A stretch of DNA of 7,251 nucleotides from Oscillospiraceae bacterium (GTDB taxonomy: Bacteria; Bacillota; Clostridia; Oscillospirales; Ruminococcaceae). A program made the position numbers and the translations under genes. The DNA lies in assembly GCA_017472375.1 (NCBI GenBank), contig JAFUQL010000188.1:1-7251 (forward strand), written 5' to 3'. Shown one piece after another: positions 1 to 6,105 of this stretch (positions within the stretch are counted from its first letter, which is position 1; each line of letters starts with the position of its first letter). The notes below the pieces were generated by a model. The model searched no databases. It worked only from the letters and a program-made list of their open reading frames with translations, and was not told where the DNA came from.

Positions 1-647
1 AGCCAGTTGCGGGCGGGCGCATCGGCGGCCTGTTCGCTGCTCAGGGCGCGCACCCACGCGGTGCGGCCGCTCACCGCCATCACGGCGGCGGGCTCGCTCT
101 CTGCGGCGGGCAGCAGGATCAGCGCCAGATCCGCATCGGTGGCTTTCAGCACGGCCAGACCCGACCGGGCGGCCCCGGTGAGCCGGTCGTCCCCGGCGCG
201 GGGCTTCAGGCGGGGGGCCGTCTTCGGGTCGGCCCAGCTCTGGTGGCCGAAGTCATACAGAGCTTTGCCCTGGGGCAGGCTCTCCAGCACCGGGTCCAGC
301 AGCCGGCCGGTGGTCTCGTCGGGAGCCACCACCAGCCACTCCTTTTCGGTGAGGGCGGCGGCAAAAGCCTGGGGCAGACCCTCGCTGCCCCGCCCGAAGC
401 ACACCTCCTGCACCAGCCGCTCCAGCTCATCGGCCCACAGGGCGGCGAGCTGCAGGTCCTCGGCGGAGTCGCTGCGGGCGCGGATGCAAACCGCCTGCTC
501 GCCGTTCTGCTCCAGCAGGCGCAGGCCGGGGCAGCCCTGTGCCGCAGCTTCCTTCAGAAGCTGGGTCAGGGTGGCGCGGTCCATACCAAACAGCCGCAGG
601 ATGTGCATCCGCGGCGTGGGGCTCTGGTTCTGGTTCAACTGGGACAT
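1..647 (-). CDS. CinA-like pseudoenzyme (KH plus degenerate CinA C-terminal domain), C-terminus cut by window edge
   Basis: The frame opens with ATG at 645-647 and runs 215 codons to the left edge without a stop, so the C-terminus is missing. A perfect GGAGG (655-659) lies 7 bases upstream, which fixes the start. The protein resembles the rear half of the adjacent CinA. Residues 13-34 (RMHILRLFG...) match the start of the CinA KH-like domain. Residues 99-116 (LTEKEWLVVAPDETTGRL) match the CinA segment LNERGWVMTTAESCTGGL. KATDADLAL (168-176) matches RAADADVAV, and TAWVR (196-200) matches GVWVR. The N-terminal MoCF-type domain is absent. The deamidase residues are lost: the catalytic Ser becomes Glu111, the FGFVTY tyrosine becomes Trp138, and the GIAGPGG loop is replaced by LPAAESE. 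It follows cinA by 35 bp, so it is very probably cotranscribed. I infer a non-catalytic paralogue, perhaps a CinA partner. The homology is judged by eye only. Confidence 0.8.
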   Translation of the reverse strand, partial: MSQLNQNQSPTPRMHILRLFGMDRATLTQLLKEAAAQGCPGLRLLEQNGEQAVCIRARSDSAEDLQLAALWADELERLVQEVCFGRGSEGLPQAFAAALTEKEWLVVAPDETTGRLLDPVLESLPQGKALYDFGHQSWADPKTAPRLKPRAGDDRLTGAARSGLAVLKATDADLALILLPAAESEPAAVMAVSGRTAWVRALSSEQAADAPARNW

Positions 648-682
648 GGTGTTACCTCCGGCGGGCAGTGGTCAAAACAGGT

Positions 683-1990
683 TCAGCGGGCAAAGGGAGC
701 GGTGCGGCTCGCCTCCACCTGCGGGATGGTATAGGCGGTGGTGTCCTCGGGCGCGGGCAGACCGGCGGCCAGGCGGCGCACCAGGTCCAGCGCGTGCTGG
801 GAGGCGCGGCGGCGGATGTTGTCTCGGTCGCGGCGGCCAAGGGTCATTTTGCGCACCCACACGCCATCGCGGGTGGCGGCTGCGCCCCACACAAGGCCTA
901 CGGGCTTCTCGGGGGTGCCGCCGCCGGGGCCGGCGATGCCGGTGAGGGCCACCGCCACGTCCGCATCGGCGGCGCGCAGGGCGCCCAGCGCCATCTGGGC
1001 GGCTGTCTCGGGGCTGACGGCGCCCTCGGTGGCCAGCGTGTGGGCGCTCACGCCCAGCAGCTTCTCTTTGGCCTCGTTGGCGTAGGTGACAAAGCCAAAG
1101 CGGAACACCTCGCTGCTGCCGGCCACGTTGGTGACCCGCTCGGCCACCAGGCCGCCGGTGCAGCTCTCGGCGGTGGTCATCACCCAACCCCGCTCGTTCA
1201 GCAGGCGCACCACGGTGTACTCCAGCGCGGGCACGTCCGCATCGTACACCGCATCGCCGTACAGATCATAGAAGTTTTGGGCAAATGCCTCACAGCGGGC
1301 CTTGGCGTCCTCGTCGTTCTCGCCCCGGGCGGTGATGCGGATGTGGCACTCCCCCACCTTGGCGTAGATGGCAGCGGTGGGATCCTCGTGCTGGAACAGC
1401 GCGCCGCCCCGGGTCTCCAGGTCGCTCTCGCCGCCCAGAACGTGCAGGGTCAGGCTGTGCAGGGTGCCGCCGGTGCGGGCGGCCAGCAGGGGGCGAACCC
1501 CCTCGTTCCACATGGCGGTCAGCTCATGGGGCGGGCCGGGCAGCAGCACGGCGCAGCGGCCCTGCTCGTCCTCGAACCACACGCCCGGTGCGGTGCCGTG
1601 GTCGTTCACGATCTTGCGGCCCTTCACCGGCACCATGGCCTGCTTGCGGTTGTTGTCGGGCATGGTGCGGCCGGTGCGCAGGTAAAACGCCTCGATCTTT
1701 GCCAGTTCCTCCTCATCAAGGGTGAGGCTGTCGCCGTAGCAGGCGGCCACCGTCTCCTTGGTCAGGTCGTCGGCGGTGGGGCCGAGGCCGCCGCTGAACA
1801 CCAGCAGGTCACTGCGCTGCTTTGCCGTATTCACCAGCTCGGCCACGCGGGCGGCGTTGTCTCCGATGACGTGCTGGTGCAGCACGTCGATGCCCAGCGC
1901 CGCCAGCTCCTGACTGAGGAACTGGGCGTTGGTGTTCAGAATGTCACCCAGCAGCAGCTCGGTGCCCACGGCGATGATCTCAGCGGTCAT
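683..1990 (-). CDS. cinA: CinA: nicotinamide-nucleotide amidohydrolase / competence-damage-inducible protein A
   Basis: A complete 435-residue cytoplasmic protein of usual family length. Residues 1-170 form the MoCF-type (COG1058) domain, with MTAEIIAVGTELLLGD at the start, FSGGLGPTADDLT at 65-77 and LLPGPPHEL at 149-157. Residues about 176-255 are the KH-like linker domain. Residues about 256-410 are the CinA C-terminal domain, which in characterised members deamidates NMN to nicotinate mononucleotide in pyridine nucleotide recycling. The AESCTGG motif (274-280, Ser276), VTYANEAK (301-308) and GIAGPGGG (351-358) are all intact, so deamidase activity is expected. In some bacteria the N-terminal domain hydrolyses ADP-ribose. 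The ATG at 1988-1990 is chosen because the protein begins at the conserved MTAEIIAVG and AGGGGGG (1997-2003) sits 6 bases upstream; a further in-frame start at 2017 adds only unconserved residues from a hairpin. It lies 57 bp after thiI and just before its degenerate paralogue. Confidence 0.96.
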   Translation of the reverse strand: MTAEIIAVGTELLLGDILNTNAQFLSQELAALGIDVLHQHVIGDNAARVAELVNTAKQRSDLLVFSGGLGPTADDLTKETVAACYGDSLTLDEEELAKIEAFYLRTGRTMPDNNRKQAMVPVKGRKIVNDHGTAPGVWFEDEQGRCAVLLPGPPHELTAMWNEGVRPLLAARTGGTLHSLTLHVLGGESDLETRGGALFQHEDPTAAIYAKVGECHIRITARGENDEDAKARCEAFAQNFYDLYGDAVYDADVPALEYTVVRLLNERGWVMTTAESCTGGLVAERVTNVAGSSEVFRFGFVTYANEAKEKLLGVSAHTLATEGAVSPETAAQMALGALRAADADVAVALTGIAGPGGGTPEKPVGLVWGAAATRDGVWVRKMTLGRRDRDNIRRRASQHALDLVRRLAAGLPAPEDTTAYTIPQVEASRTAPFAR

Positions 1991-2007
1991 GGAAATCCCC
2001 CCTGTAG

Positions 2008-2028
2008 GGCGGGGCACCGGGCCCCGCC
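2008..2028 (-). repeat. GC-rich intergenic hairpin between thiI and cinA
   Basis: This is a perfect 8-bp inverted repeat (GGCGGGGC / GCCCCGCC) around a 5-base loop, directly beside the sequence TGTAGG. No T-run follows on the minus strand, so it is not a classical terminator. The SD of cinA (1997-2003) starts 4 bases downstream of the stem. It could stabilise or separate the thiI and cinA parts of one mRNA. The TGTAGGG-plus-GC-hairpin form recalls REP-like palindromes that I recall from gut Firmicutes, but only one copy is visible here. Confidence 0.6.
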
Positions 2029-2047
2029 GATCTCTTGAACGGTGCGT

Positions 2048-3244
2048 TTACAGCAGATCGATGGGCTCGTCCTGCTTGATGAGGATGCGCTCCACCTGCT
2101 CGGCGGCCTGCTGCTCCAGCTCGGCCAGACCGGGCATGCCCGCCTCGGCCTCCAGGATCTCGGCGATGGTGGGCTTGGTCTTGGGATGGGGCGGGGTGAA
2201 GATGGTGCAGCAGTCCTCGTAGGGCAGGATGCTGGTCTCAAAGGTGCCGATGGCCCGGGCGGTCTCGGTGATCTCGCTCTTGTCCAGACCGATCAGGGGG
2301 CGCAGCACCGGCAGATCCTGGGCGCAGTCGGTGCACTGCAGGGCCTTCAGGGTCTGGCTGGCCACCTGGGCCAGGCTCTCGCCGGTGACCAGCGCGTCGC
2401 ACTCGATCTCATGGGCCAGCTTGCTGGCGATGCGCATCATGCTGCGGCGCATCAGCACGGTGAACAGCACATCGGGGGCGTTGTCCCGGATGTACTCCTG
2501 GGGCTTGGTGTAGGGCACCACATACAGCACACAGTTGCCGGTGTACTCGCTGACGATCTGGGCCAGGCTCTGCACCTTCATCTTGGCGCGCTCGCTGGTG
2601 TAGGGAGGGCTGGCAAAGTGGATGTGGTGCAGCGCAAGGCCGCGGCGGGCCATGCGGTAGGCGGCCACAGGGCTGTCGATGCCGCCGCTGAGCAGGTTCA
2701 TGGCTCGGCCGCTGCTGCCCACGGGCAGACCGCCGGCACCAGGCACCTTGGGCCCGTGGATGTAGGCGCCGAAGTCGCGGATCTCCACCATGACGGTGAA
2801 GTCCGGGTTCTTCACATTCACCCGCAGATGGGGGTGCTTGCTGAGCAGATAGCCGCCCAGCTGAGCGCTCAGCTCAGGGCTCTTCATGGGGAAGGTCTTG
2901 TCGCTGCGCTTGGCCTCCACCTTGAAGGTCTTGACGGTGCGCAGCTTGTCGCCCAGATAGGCCTCGGCGGTCTCGCAGATGGTCTCGAAGTTCTTCTCGC
3001 ACACGACGGCGCGGCTCAGGGCAGCAAAACCGAACACCTTGCGCACCCGCTCGAAGCAGGCGTCCACATCGGCAAACTCGTCCAGCGGCTCCACATACAT
3101 GGTGCTCTGGGCGCGGTACACCTTGAAGTTGCCGCAGAACTTGGCGCGGTAGCGCAGGATCTTGGCGAGCATGGACTCGAAGCCGGCCTTGTTCAGACCC
3201 TTGAGCACGATCTCGCCCTGATAGCACAGGATGATCTCTTTCAT
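2048..3244 (-). CDS. thiI: ThiI: tRNA 4-thiouridine synthetase (rhodanese-less type)
   Basis: A complete 398-residue protein. ThiI adenylates uridine 8 of tRNA and replaces its oxygen with sulfur carried as a persulfide. The order is an N-terminal ferredoxin-like region (1-60), a THUMP RNA-binding domain (about 61-165) and a PP-loop ATPase domain with SGGIDSP at 186-192. TGESLAQVASQTL (287-299) and PYEDCCTIFTP (341-351) are family hallmarks; Cys345/Cys346 fall in the region of the catalytic cysteine. The protein stops near residue 398, so the C-terminal rhodanese domain of E. coli ThiI is absent, as in Bacillus ThiI. Sulfur is then expected directly from the desulfurase encoded 67 bp upstream. 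The ATG at 3242-3244 has AAAGGAGA (3254-3261) 9 bases upstream. One oddity is a CTDC pair at 304-307, where I recall no cysteines in Bacillus ThiI. A role in thiamine synthesis is unlikely without the rhodanese domain. Confidence 0.96.
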   Translation of the reverse strand: MKEIILCYQGEIVLKGLNKAGFESMLAKILRYRAKFCGNFKVYRAQSTMYVEPLDEFADVDACFERVRKVFGFAALSRAVVCEKNFETICETAEAYLGDKLRTVKTFKVEAKRSDKTFPMKSPELSAQLGGYLLSKHPHLRVNVKNPDFTVMVEIRDFGAYIHGPKVPGAGGLPVGSSGRAMNLLSGGIDSPVAAYRMARRGLALHHIHFASPPYTSERAKMKVQSLAQIVSEYTGNCVLYVVPYTKPQEYIRDNAPDVLFTVLMRRSMMRIASKLAHEIECDALVTGESLAQVASQTLKALQCTDCAQDLPVLRPLIGLDKSEITETARAIGTFETSILPYEDCCTIFTPPHPKTKPTIAEILEAEAGMPGLAELEQQAAEQVERILIKQDEPIDLL

Positions 3245-3275
3245 GGGAGGAAGTCTCCTTTGTCTTTTTACTGTT

Positions 3276-3303
3276 TGTATATTCTTGATATTTTTCTACA
3301 AAA
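3276..3303 (-). promoter_or_regulatory. Possible weak internal promoter ahead of thiI
   Basis: The 67-bp gap between the desulfurase and thiI contains a run of about 45 bases that is roughly three quarters A+T, in a window that is otherwise strongly GC-rich. On the minus strand it offers TTTTGT (3298-3303), 16 bases, then TATACA (3276-3281). The match to consensus is modest, and AT-richness alone may create it. It could give thiI some transcription independent of the upstream gene. Confidence 0.3.
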
Positions 3304-3311
3304 TCAGGGGC

Positions 3312-4454
3312 TCAGCGGATGCGGGTCAGGTGCTTCAGGCCGTCCTCCAGCCCGTTCAGCAGGGCATCCACGTCCGCCTCGGTGTTCTCCGCACAGAAGC
3401 TGGCACGGATGGCGGTGTCGATGCGGCGGGCGGGCAGACCCATGGCGGTGAGGGTGTGGCTGGCCGCGCCCTTGCTGCAGGCCGACCCGCTGGACACATA
3501 CACCCTGGACTGCTCCAGATGGTGCAGCATGGTCTCGCTGCGGATGACGTTCAGGCTGAAGTTCAGCACCTCGGGCACGGCATCCTCCGGGCTGTTGATG
3601 ACCACCTCGGGGAAGGCCGCCAGCCCCGCCCGCAGGCGGGCGTTCAGCATGGCCATGTGCTGATGGCGGCGGGGCAGATCCCCGGCCAGCCGCCTGGCCG
3701 CCTCGGCCAGGCCCACCGCATAGGGCAGGTTCTCGGTGCCGGGGCGCAGGCCCTTCTCCTGCCCGCCGCCCAGATAGGGGGGCTCCAGATTGTAGCCCTT
3801 GCGCAGGTACAGTGCACCCACGCCCTTGGGGGCGTGGATCTTGTGGCCGCTCACCGAATAGCTGTCGATGTTGGCCAGCTTCACCGGCAGGCGCATCCAG
3901 GCCTGCACACCGTCCACGTGCATGGCAGTGCGGCTGTTGCGGGCCTTGACCCCCGCCGCCAGCCTTGCCACATCCACTGCGGCGCCGGTCTCGTTGTTCA
4001 CCTGCATGGCCGCCACAAGGATGGTGTTCTTATCCACCAGTTCCAGCATCCGGTCCACATCCACATGGCCGTCCTGCCCGGGCGCCACGAACTGCACGTC
4101 GTAGCCCTCTTTGGCCAGCCGCTCCAGCGGCAGGGCTACGCTGGGGTGCTCGAACCCGGTGCAGACGATGCGCTTGCCCCAGGTGCGGGTGCGCGCTGCG
4201 CCCAGCAGAGCCAGGTTGTTGCTCTCGGAGCCGCAGCCGGTGAAGTACACCTCGCCGGCGGTGCAGCCCAGGGTGCGGGCCACCGCGCCGCGGGCCTTGT
4301 TCAGCTCCAGCTCGCTGTGGGCACCGGGGGTATACAGGCTGGAGGGGTTTGCCCAGTGCTCCAGCATGGCGGTGTGGATGGCCGCCGCCACTTCGGGGGC
4401 CACGATGGTGGTGGCCGCGTTGTCCAGATAATGCAATTCTGCGTCGTGCAGCAT
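3312..4454 (-). CDS. Cysteine desulfurase, NifS/IscS family (NifZ-like partner of ThiI)
   Basis: A complete 380-residue PLP enzyme (aminotransferase class V fold) that converts cysteine to alanine and holds the released sulfur as a persulfide. YLDNAATT (9-16) is the typical start of the fold. Further landmarks are His103 (FEHPSV) expected to stack on PLP, NNETG at 153-157, HVDGVQ at 179-184, the PLP lysine Lys205 in SVSGHKIHAPKG, RPGTEN at 237-242, and the catalytic Cys326 in SSGSACSKG. All key residues are present. The ATG at 4452-4454 is chosen because GAGGG (4462-4466) lies 7 bases upstream; an in-frame extension to 4577 would run through the promoter and leader. Sitting directly before thiI, it matches the NifZ-ThiI arrangement of Bacillus subtilis, where the desulfurase gives sulfur straight to ThiI. 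A more general IscS role in Fe-S assembly cannot be ruled out, but no scaffold gene is nearby. Confidence 0.93.
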   Translation of the reverse strand: MLHDAELHYLDNAATTIVAPEVAAAIHTAMLEHWANPSSLYTPGAHSELELNKARGAVARTLGCTAGEVYFTGCGSESNNLALLGAARTRTWGKRIVCTGFEHPSVALPLERLAKEGYDVQFVAPGQDGHVDVDRMLELVDKNTILVAAMQVNNETGAAVDVARLAAGVKARNSRTAMHVDGVQAWMRLPVKLANIDSYSVSGHKIHAPKGVGALYLRKGYNLEPPYLGGGQEKGLRPGTENLPYAVGLAEAARRLAGDLPRRHQHMAMLNARLRAGLAAFPEVVINSPEDAVPEVLNFSLNVIRSETMLHHLEQSRVYVSSGSACSKGAASHTLTAMGLPARRIDTAIRASFCAENTEADVDALLNGLEDGLKHLTRIR

Positions 4455-4485
4455 GGAAGATCCCTCGTTTCGCGGGCTTTTGGCG

Positions 4486-4517
4486 GCCCGGCGTTGTTTG
4501 TCCGTCCGCCGCCGGGC
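4486..4517 (-). promoter_or_regulatory. Hairpin in the desulfurase mRNA leader
   Basis: A perfect 8-bp GC-rich inverted repeat (GCCCGGCG / CGCCGGGC) flanks a 16-base loop within the roughly 85-base 5' leader of the desulfurase gene. It ends about 20 bases before the Shine-Dalgarno and does not cover it. No T-run follows. It matches no riboswitch class that I recognise; chance pairing in GC-rich DNA is possible. Confidence 0.4.
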
Positions 4518-4545
4518 ACAGGCCGGGGCAGAGCAATACAGATTA

Positions 4546-4574
4546 AGTGTACCACAACCCCGGCGAAAGCACAA
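4546..4574 (-). promoter_or_regulatory. Promoter of the desulfurase-thiI-cinA unit
   Basis: On the minus strand, TTGTGC (4569-4574) is followed by a 17-base spacer and TACACT (4546-4551), with TG one base ahead of the -10 box to make an extended -10 (TGGTACACT). The predicted start near 4539 gives a leader of about 85 bases before the ATG at 4454. The -35 box lies right at the end of the preceding terminator T-run, a tight terminator-to-promoter join. Box matches are partial, but this is the best candidate in the gap. Confidence 0.55.
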
Positions 4575-4601
4575 CAAAAAAGCCGCCCCGATGGGGCGGC
4601 T
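4571..4601 (-). terminator. Rho-independent terminator after the VOC gene
   Basis: Read on the minus strand, AGCCGCCCC and GGGGCGGCT form a perfect 9-bp stem (4581-4601) with a 3-base loop, followed at once by TTTTTT and then GTTGT. It starts 17 bases past the VOC stop codon. It cleanly ends the pyruvate kinase-like/carrier/VOC block and separates it from the sulfur-transfer unit. Confidence 0.92.
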
Positions 4602-4618
4602 CGGCAGATTTTACCGGT

Positions 4619-5008
4619 TCACTCATGCAGTTCCAGCGGCAGGCCGTCCGGGTCGCGGAAGAAGGTCATGGCCTTTTCGCTGTAGGGGTCCCAGCGGATG
4701 GGCTCGGTCTCGATGCCCAGCGCGTTCAGCTTTGCGGCGGTGTCAGCCACGCTGTCCACCCGGAAGGCCAGATGCCGCAGCCCGGCGGCCTCGGGATGGG
4801 TGGGACGGGCGGGGGCGTTTTCCACGATGAACAGCTCCAGCTCGCATCCGTCCAGCTCCAGGTCGATCTTCCAGTCGCGCTTTTCGGGGCGGTACACCTC
4901 CCGCACCACCCGGAAGCCCAGCAGGTCCACATAGAAGTGCCGGGACGCCTCGTGGTTCGTGCCGATGACCGCGATGTGATGCACCGCACTGAGGATGGGG
5001 TTACTCAT
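4619..5008 (-). CDS. VOC-superfamily (glyoxalase I-like) metalloprotein
   Basis: A complete 129-residue single-domain protein of the vicinal oxygen chelate fold, closest in style to the GloA2 group of Firmicute glyoxalase-like proteins. Two beta-alpha-beta-beta-beta halves are recognisable: the first opens with VHHIAVIG (9-16) and holds HFYVDLLGF (24-32) and ELELF (56-60); the second opens with LRHLAFRV (78-85) and ends FFRDPDGLPLELHE. The likely metal ligands are His11, a Glu in ELELF, His79 and Glu127, all present. Related enzymes convert the methylglyoxal-thiol adduct to lactoyl-thiol, but the substrate of this subgroup is not certain. The ATG at 5006-5008 is preferred, with GGTGA 5 bases upstream; a GTG at 5015-5017 would overlap that SD. 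It follows the carrier gene by 50 bp and ends just before a strong terminator. Confidence 0.9.
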   Translation of the reverse strand: MSNPILSAVHHIAVIGTNHEASRHFYVDLLGFRVVREVYRPEKRDWKIDLELDGCELELFIVENAPARPTHPEAAGLRHLAFRVDSVADTAAKLNALGIETEPIRWDPYSEKAMTFFRDPDGLPLELHE

Positions 5009-5021
5009 GTTCTTCACCGCT

Positions 5022-5037
5022 CGGGCCCGCAGGCCCG
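5022..5037 (-). repeat. Short intergenic hairpin between carrier and VOC genes
   Basis: CGGGCC and GGCCCG form a perfect 6-bp stem around a 4-base loop in the 50-bp gap. No T-run follows on either strand, so it is not a terminator. It may be an mRNA-stabilising or cleavage structure. Its content and position recall the hairpin between thiI and cinA, though the sequences differ. Confidence 0.4.
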
Positions 5038-5058
5038 CCTTTCACTCGAGGGGTCGGT

Positions 5059-6012
5059 TTACAGCAGGACGGTGACCACCGCCGTGTAGATGGGGATGAG
5101 GAAGATGCTCAGCACGGTGGTGACCGCGATGAGCAGGGAGGCGAACTCCACGTCGCTGCCGGACTCCTTGCACATGACGCTGAGCTGGGTCATGGCGGGC
5201 ATGGCGGACATGAGGAAGAACACCCGGCGGTAAAGCTGGGGAATGGGCATCATGCGCACCAGCACCAGCACCAGCGCGGGGCAGACGACAAAGCGGAACA
5301 GCACCACCAGCACCAGGTCGCGGCTCAGGCGCAGCTTTTTCCAGTCGGCGTTGCGCAGGATGCAGCCCACGAACACCATGGCGAGGGGGGTAGCCATGGC
5401 GCCCAGCTGGCCGATGGGGGTGGCCAGCACCGGCGGCAGGCCCAGACCCAGCACCACCATCACCACGCCCGCAAGGAAGCCCAGCAGCGGGGGGCTGGCC
5501 AGCTTTTTCAGACCGGTCTTGGAGAAGATGGGCTCCTTGTGGCCGCCGTCCTCCCGCAGCAGGCTGACGCCGATGGTCCAGAAACCGGTGGTGTTGGCCA
5601 TGTAGTACACCATACCCGCGGCGGCAGCCTCATCGCCAAACAGGGAGGTGACGATAGGGAAGCCGATGAACACGCAGTTGGTGAAGGTCATCACGTTGAT
5701 GAACACGCCCCGCCGGGGTGCTTTGATGTTCAGCACCCTGGCCGCGCCCAGGCCCAGCACAAGGCCCATCACCACGGTGGCCAGCGGGATGGGGAAGCTG
5801 CTGAGGATCTGCAGCAGATTTTCCCGGGTGCCCACCTTGTTCAGTACGTTGGTGAGCATATAGCAGGGCACAAATACCTGCACGATCAGCTTGGACAGCA
5901 GACTGCTGCCGCCATTGTCCCGAAACCAGGGCTTGCCGGCCAGCCAGCCGCCCACCAGCATCAGCACGATCATGGACAGCACCGACTGCACCGCCTGAAG
6001 CACCATTTCCAT
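5059..6012 (-). CDS. AEC (auxin efflux carrier) family transporter
   Basis: A complete 317-residue integral membrane protein, the usual length for bacterial members of the Membrane_transport (PF03547) family. About ten hydrophobic segments are visible, near residues 5-25, 40-58, 69-92, 104-122, 127-150, 173-193, 201-219, 232-252, 262-281 and 291-315. A charged loop (151-171, RREDGGHKEP-like with several Lys) separates two halves of about five helices each. The segment TNCVFIGFP (111-119) matches the conserved N-x-x-F-x-G-x-P motif of the first half. Bacterial relatives move organic acids such as malate, but the substrate here cannot be read from sequence. The ATG at 6010-6012 is chosen for its AGAAGG (6020-6025) at 7 bases; a second ATG at 6006 would be 13 bases away, and an extension to 6090 adds a charged, unconserved head. 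Neighbours suggest a pyruvate or related acid link, which is inference. Confidence 0.92.
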   Translation of the reverse strand: MEMVLQAVQSVLSMIVLMLVGGWLAGKPWFRDNGGSSLLSKLIVQVFVPCYMLTNVLNKVGTRENLLQILSSFPIPLATVVMGLVLGLGAARVLNIKAPRRGVFINVMTFTNCVFIGFPIVTSLFGDEAAAAGMVYYMANTTGFWTIGVSLLREDGGHKEPIFSKTGLKKLASPPLLGFLAGVVMVVLGLGLPPVLATPIGQLGAMATPLAMVFVGCILRNADWKKLRLSRDLVLVVLFRFVVCPALVLVLVRMMPIPQLYRRVFFLMSAMPAMTQLSVMCKESGSDVEFASLLIAVTTVLSIFLIPIYTAVVTVLL

Positions 6013-6039
6013 AGGGGTACCTTCTTTCTCTGTTCGTGG

Positions 6040-6068
6040 AATATATTGCGTTCTCCGTCTTATCTTAC
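6040..6068 (-). promoter_or_regulatory. Possible promoter ahead of the AEC carrier
   Basis: The 93-bp gap holds TATATT (6040-6045) on the minus strand, a fair -10 box in an AT-rich patch. Seventeen bases upstream is GTAAGA (6063-6068), a poor -35 box. The predicted start near 6033 leaves about 20 bases before the ATG, enough for the ribosome binding site. The carrier may have its own start as well as read-through from the upstream gene. Confidence 0.35.
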
Positions 6069-6105
6069 CGCCGCCGCGCGGTTTGTGCACGCCGCAGGGC
6101 GTTTT

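Noticed and set aside
4455..4577. In-frame N-terminal extension of the cysteine desulfurase by 41 residues
   Set aside because: It would cover the promoter, leader and Shine-Dalgarno, adds an unconserved Arg/Ala-rich head, and the conserved fold begins right after the ATG at 4454.
539..4685. Three long plus-strand open frames of 469-499 codons (539-2038, 2042-3451, 3231-4685) forming a nearly continuous chain
   Set aside because: Each lies antisense to conserved genes (cinA, thiI, desulfurase). Their products are rich in Ala, Gly, His, Gln and Val with no recognisable domain, as expected when the opposite strand is GC-rich in third positions. No fitting ribosome binding sites were noted.
5009..5017. 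GTG start adding three residues to the VOC protein
   Set aside because: The GTG overlaps the GGTGA that serves the ATG at 5008, and no SD lies ahead of it.
5022..5037. Terminator between the carrier and VOC genes
   Set aside because: The hairpin is only 6 bp and has no T-run on either strand.
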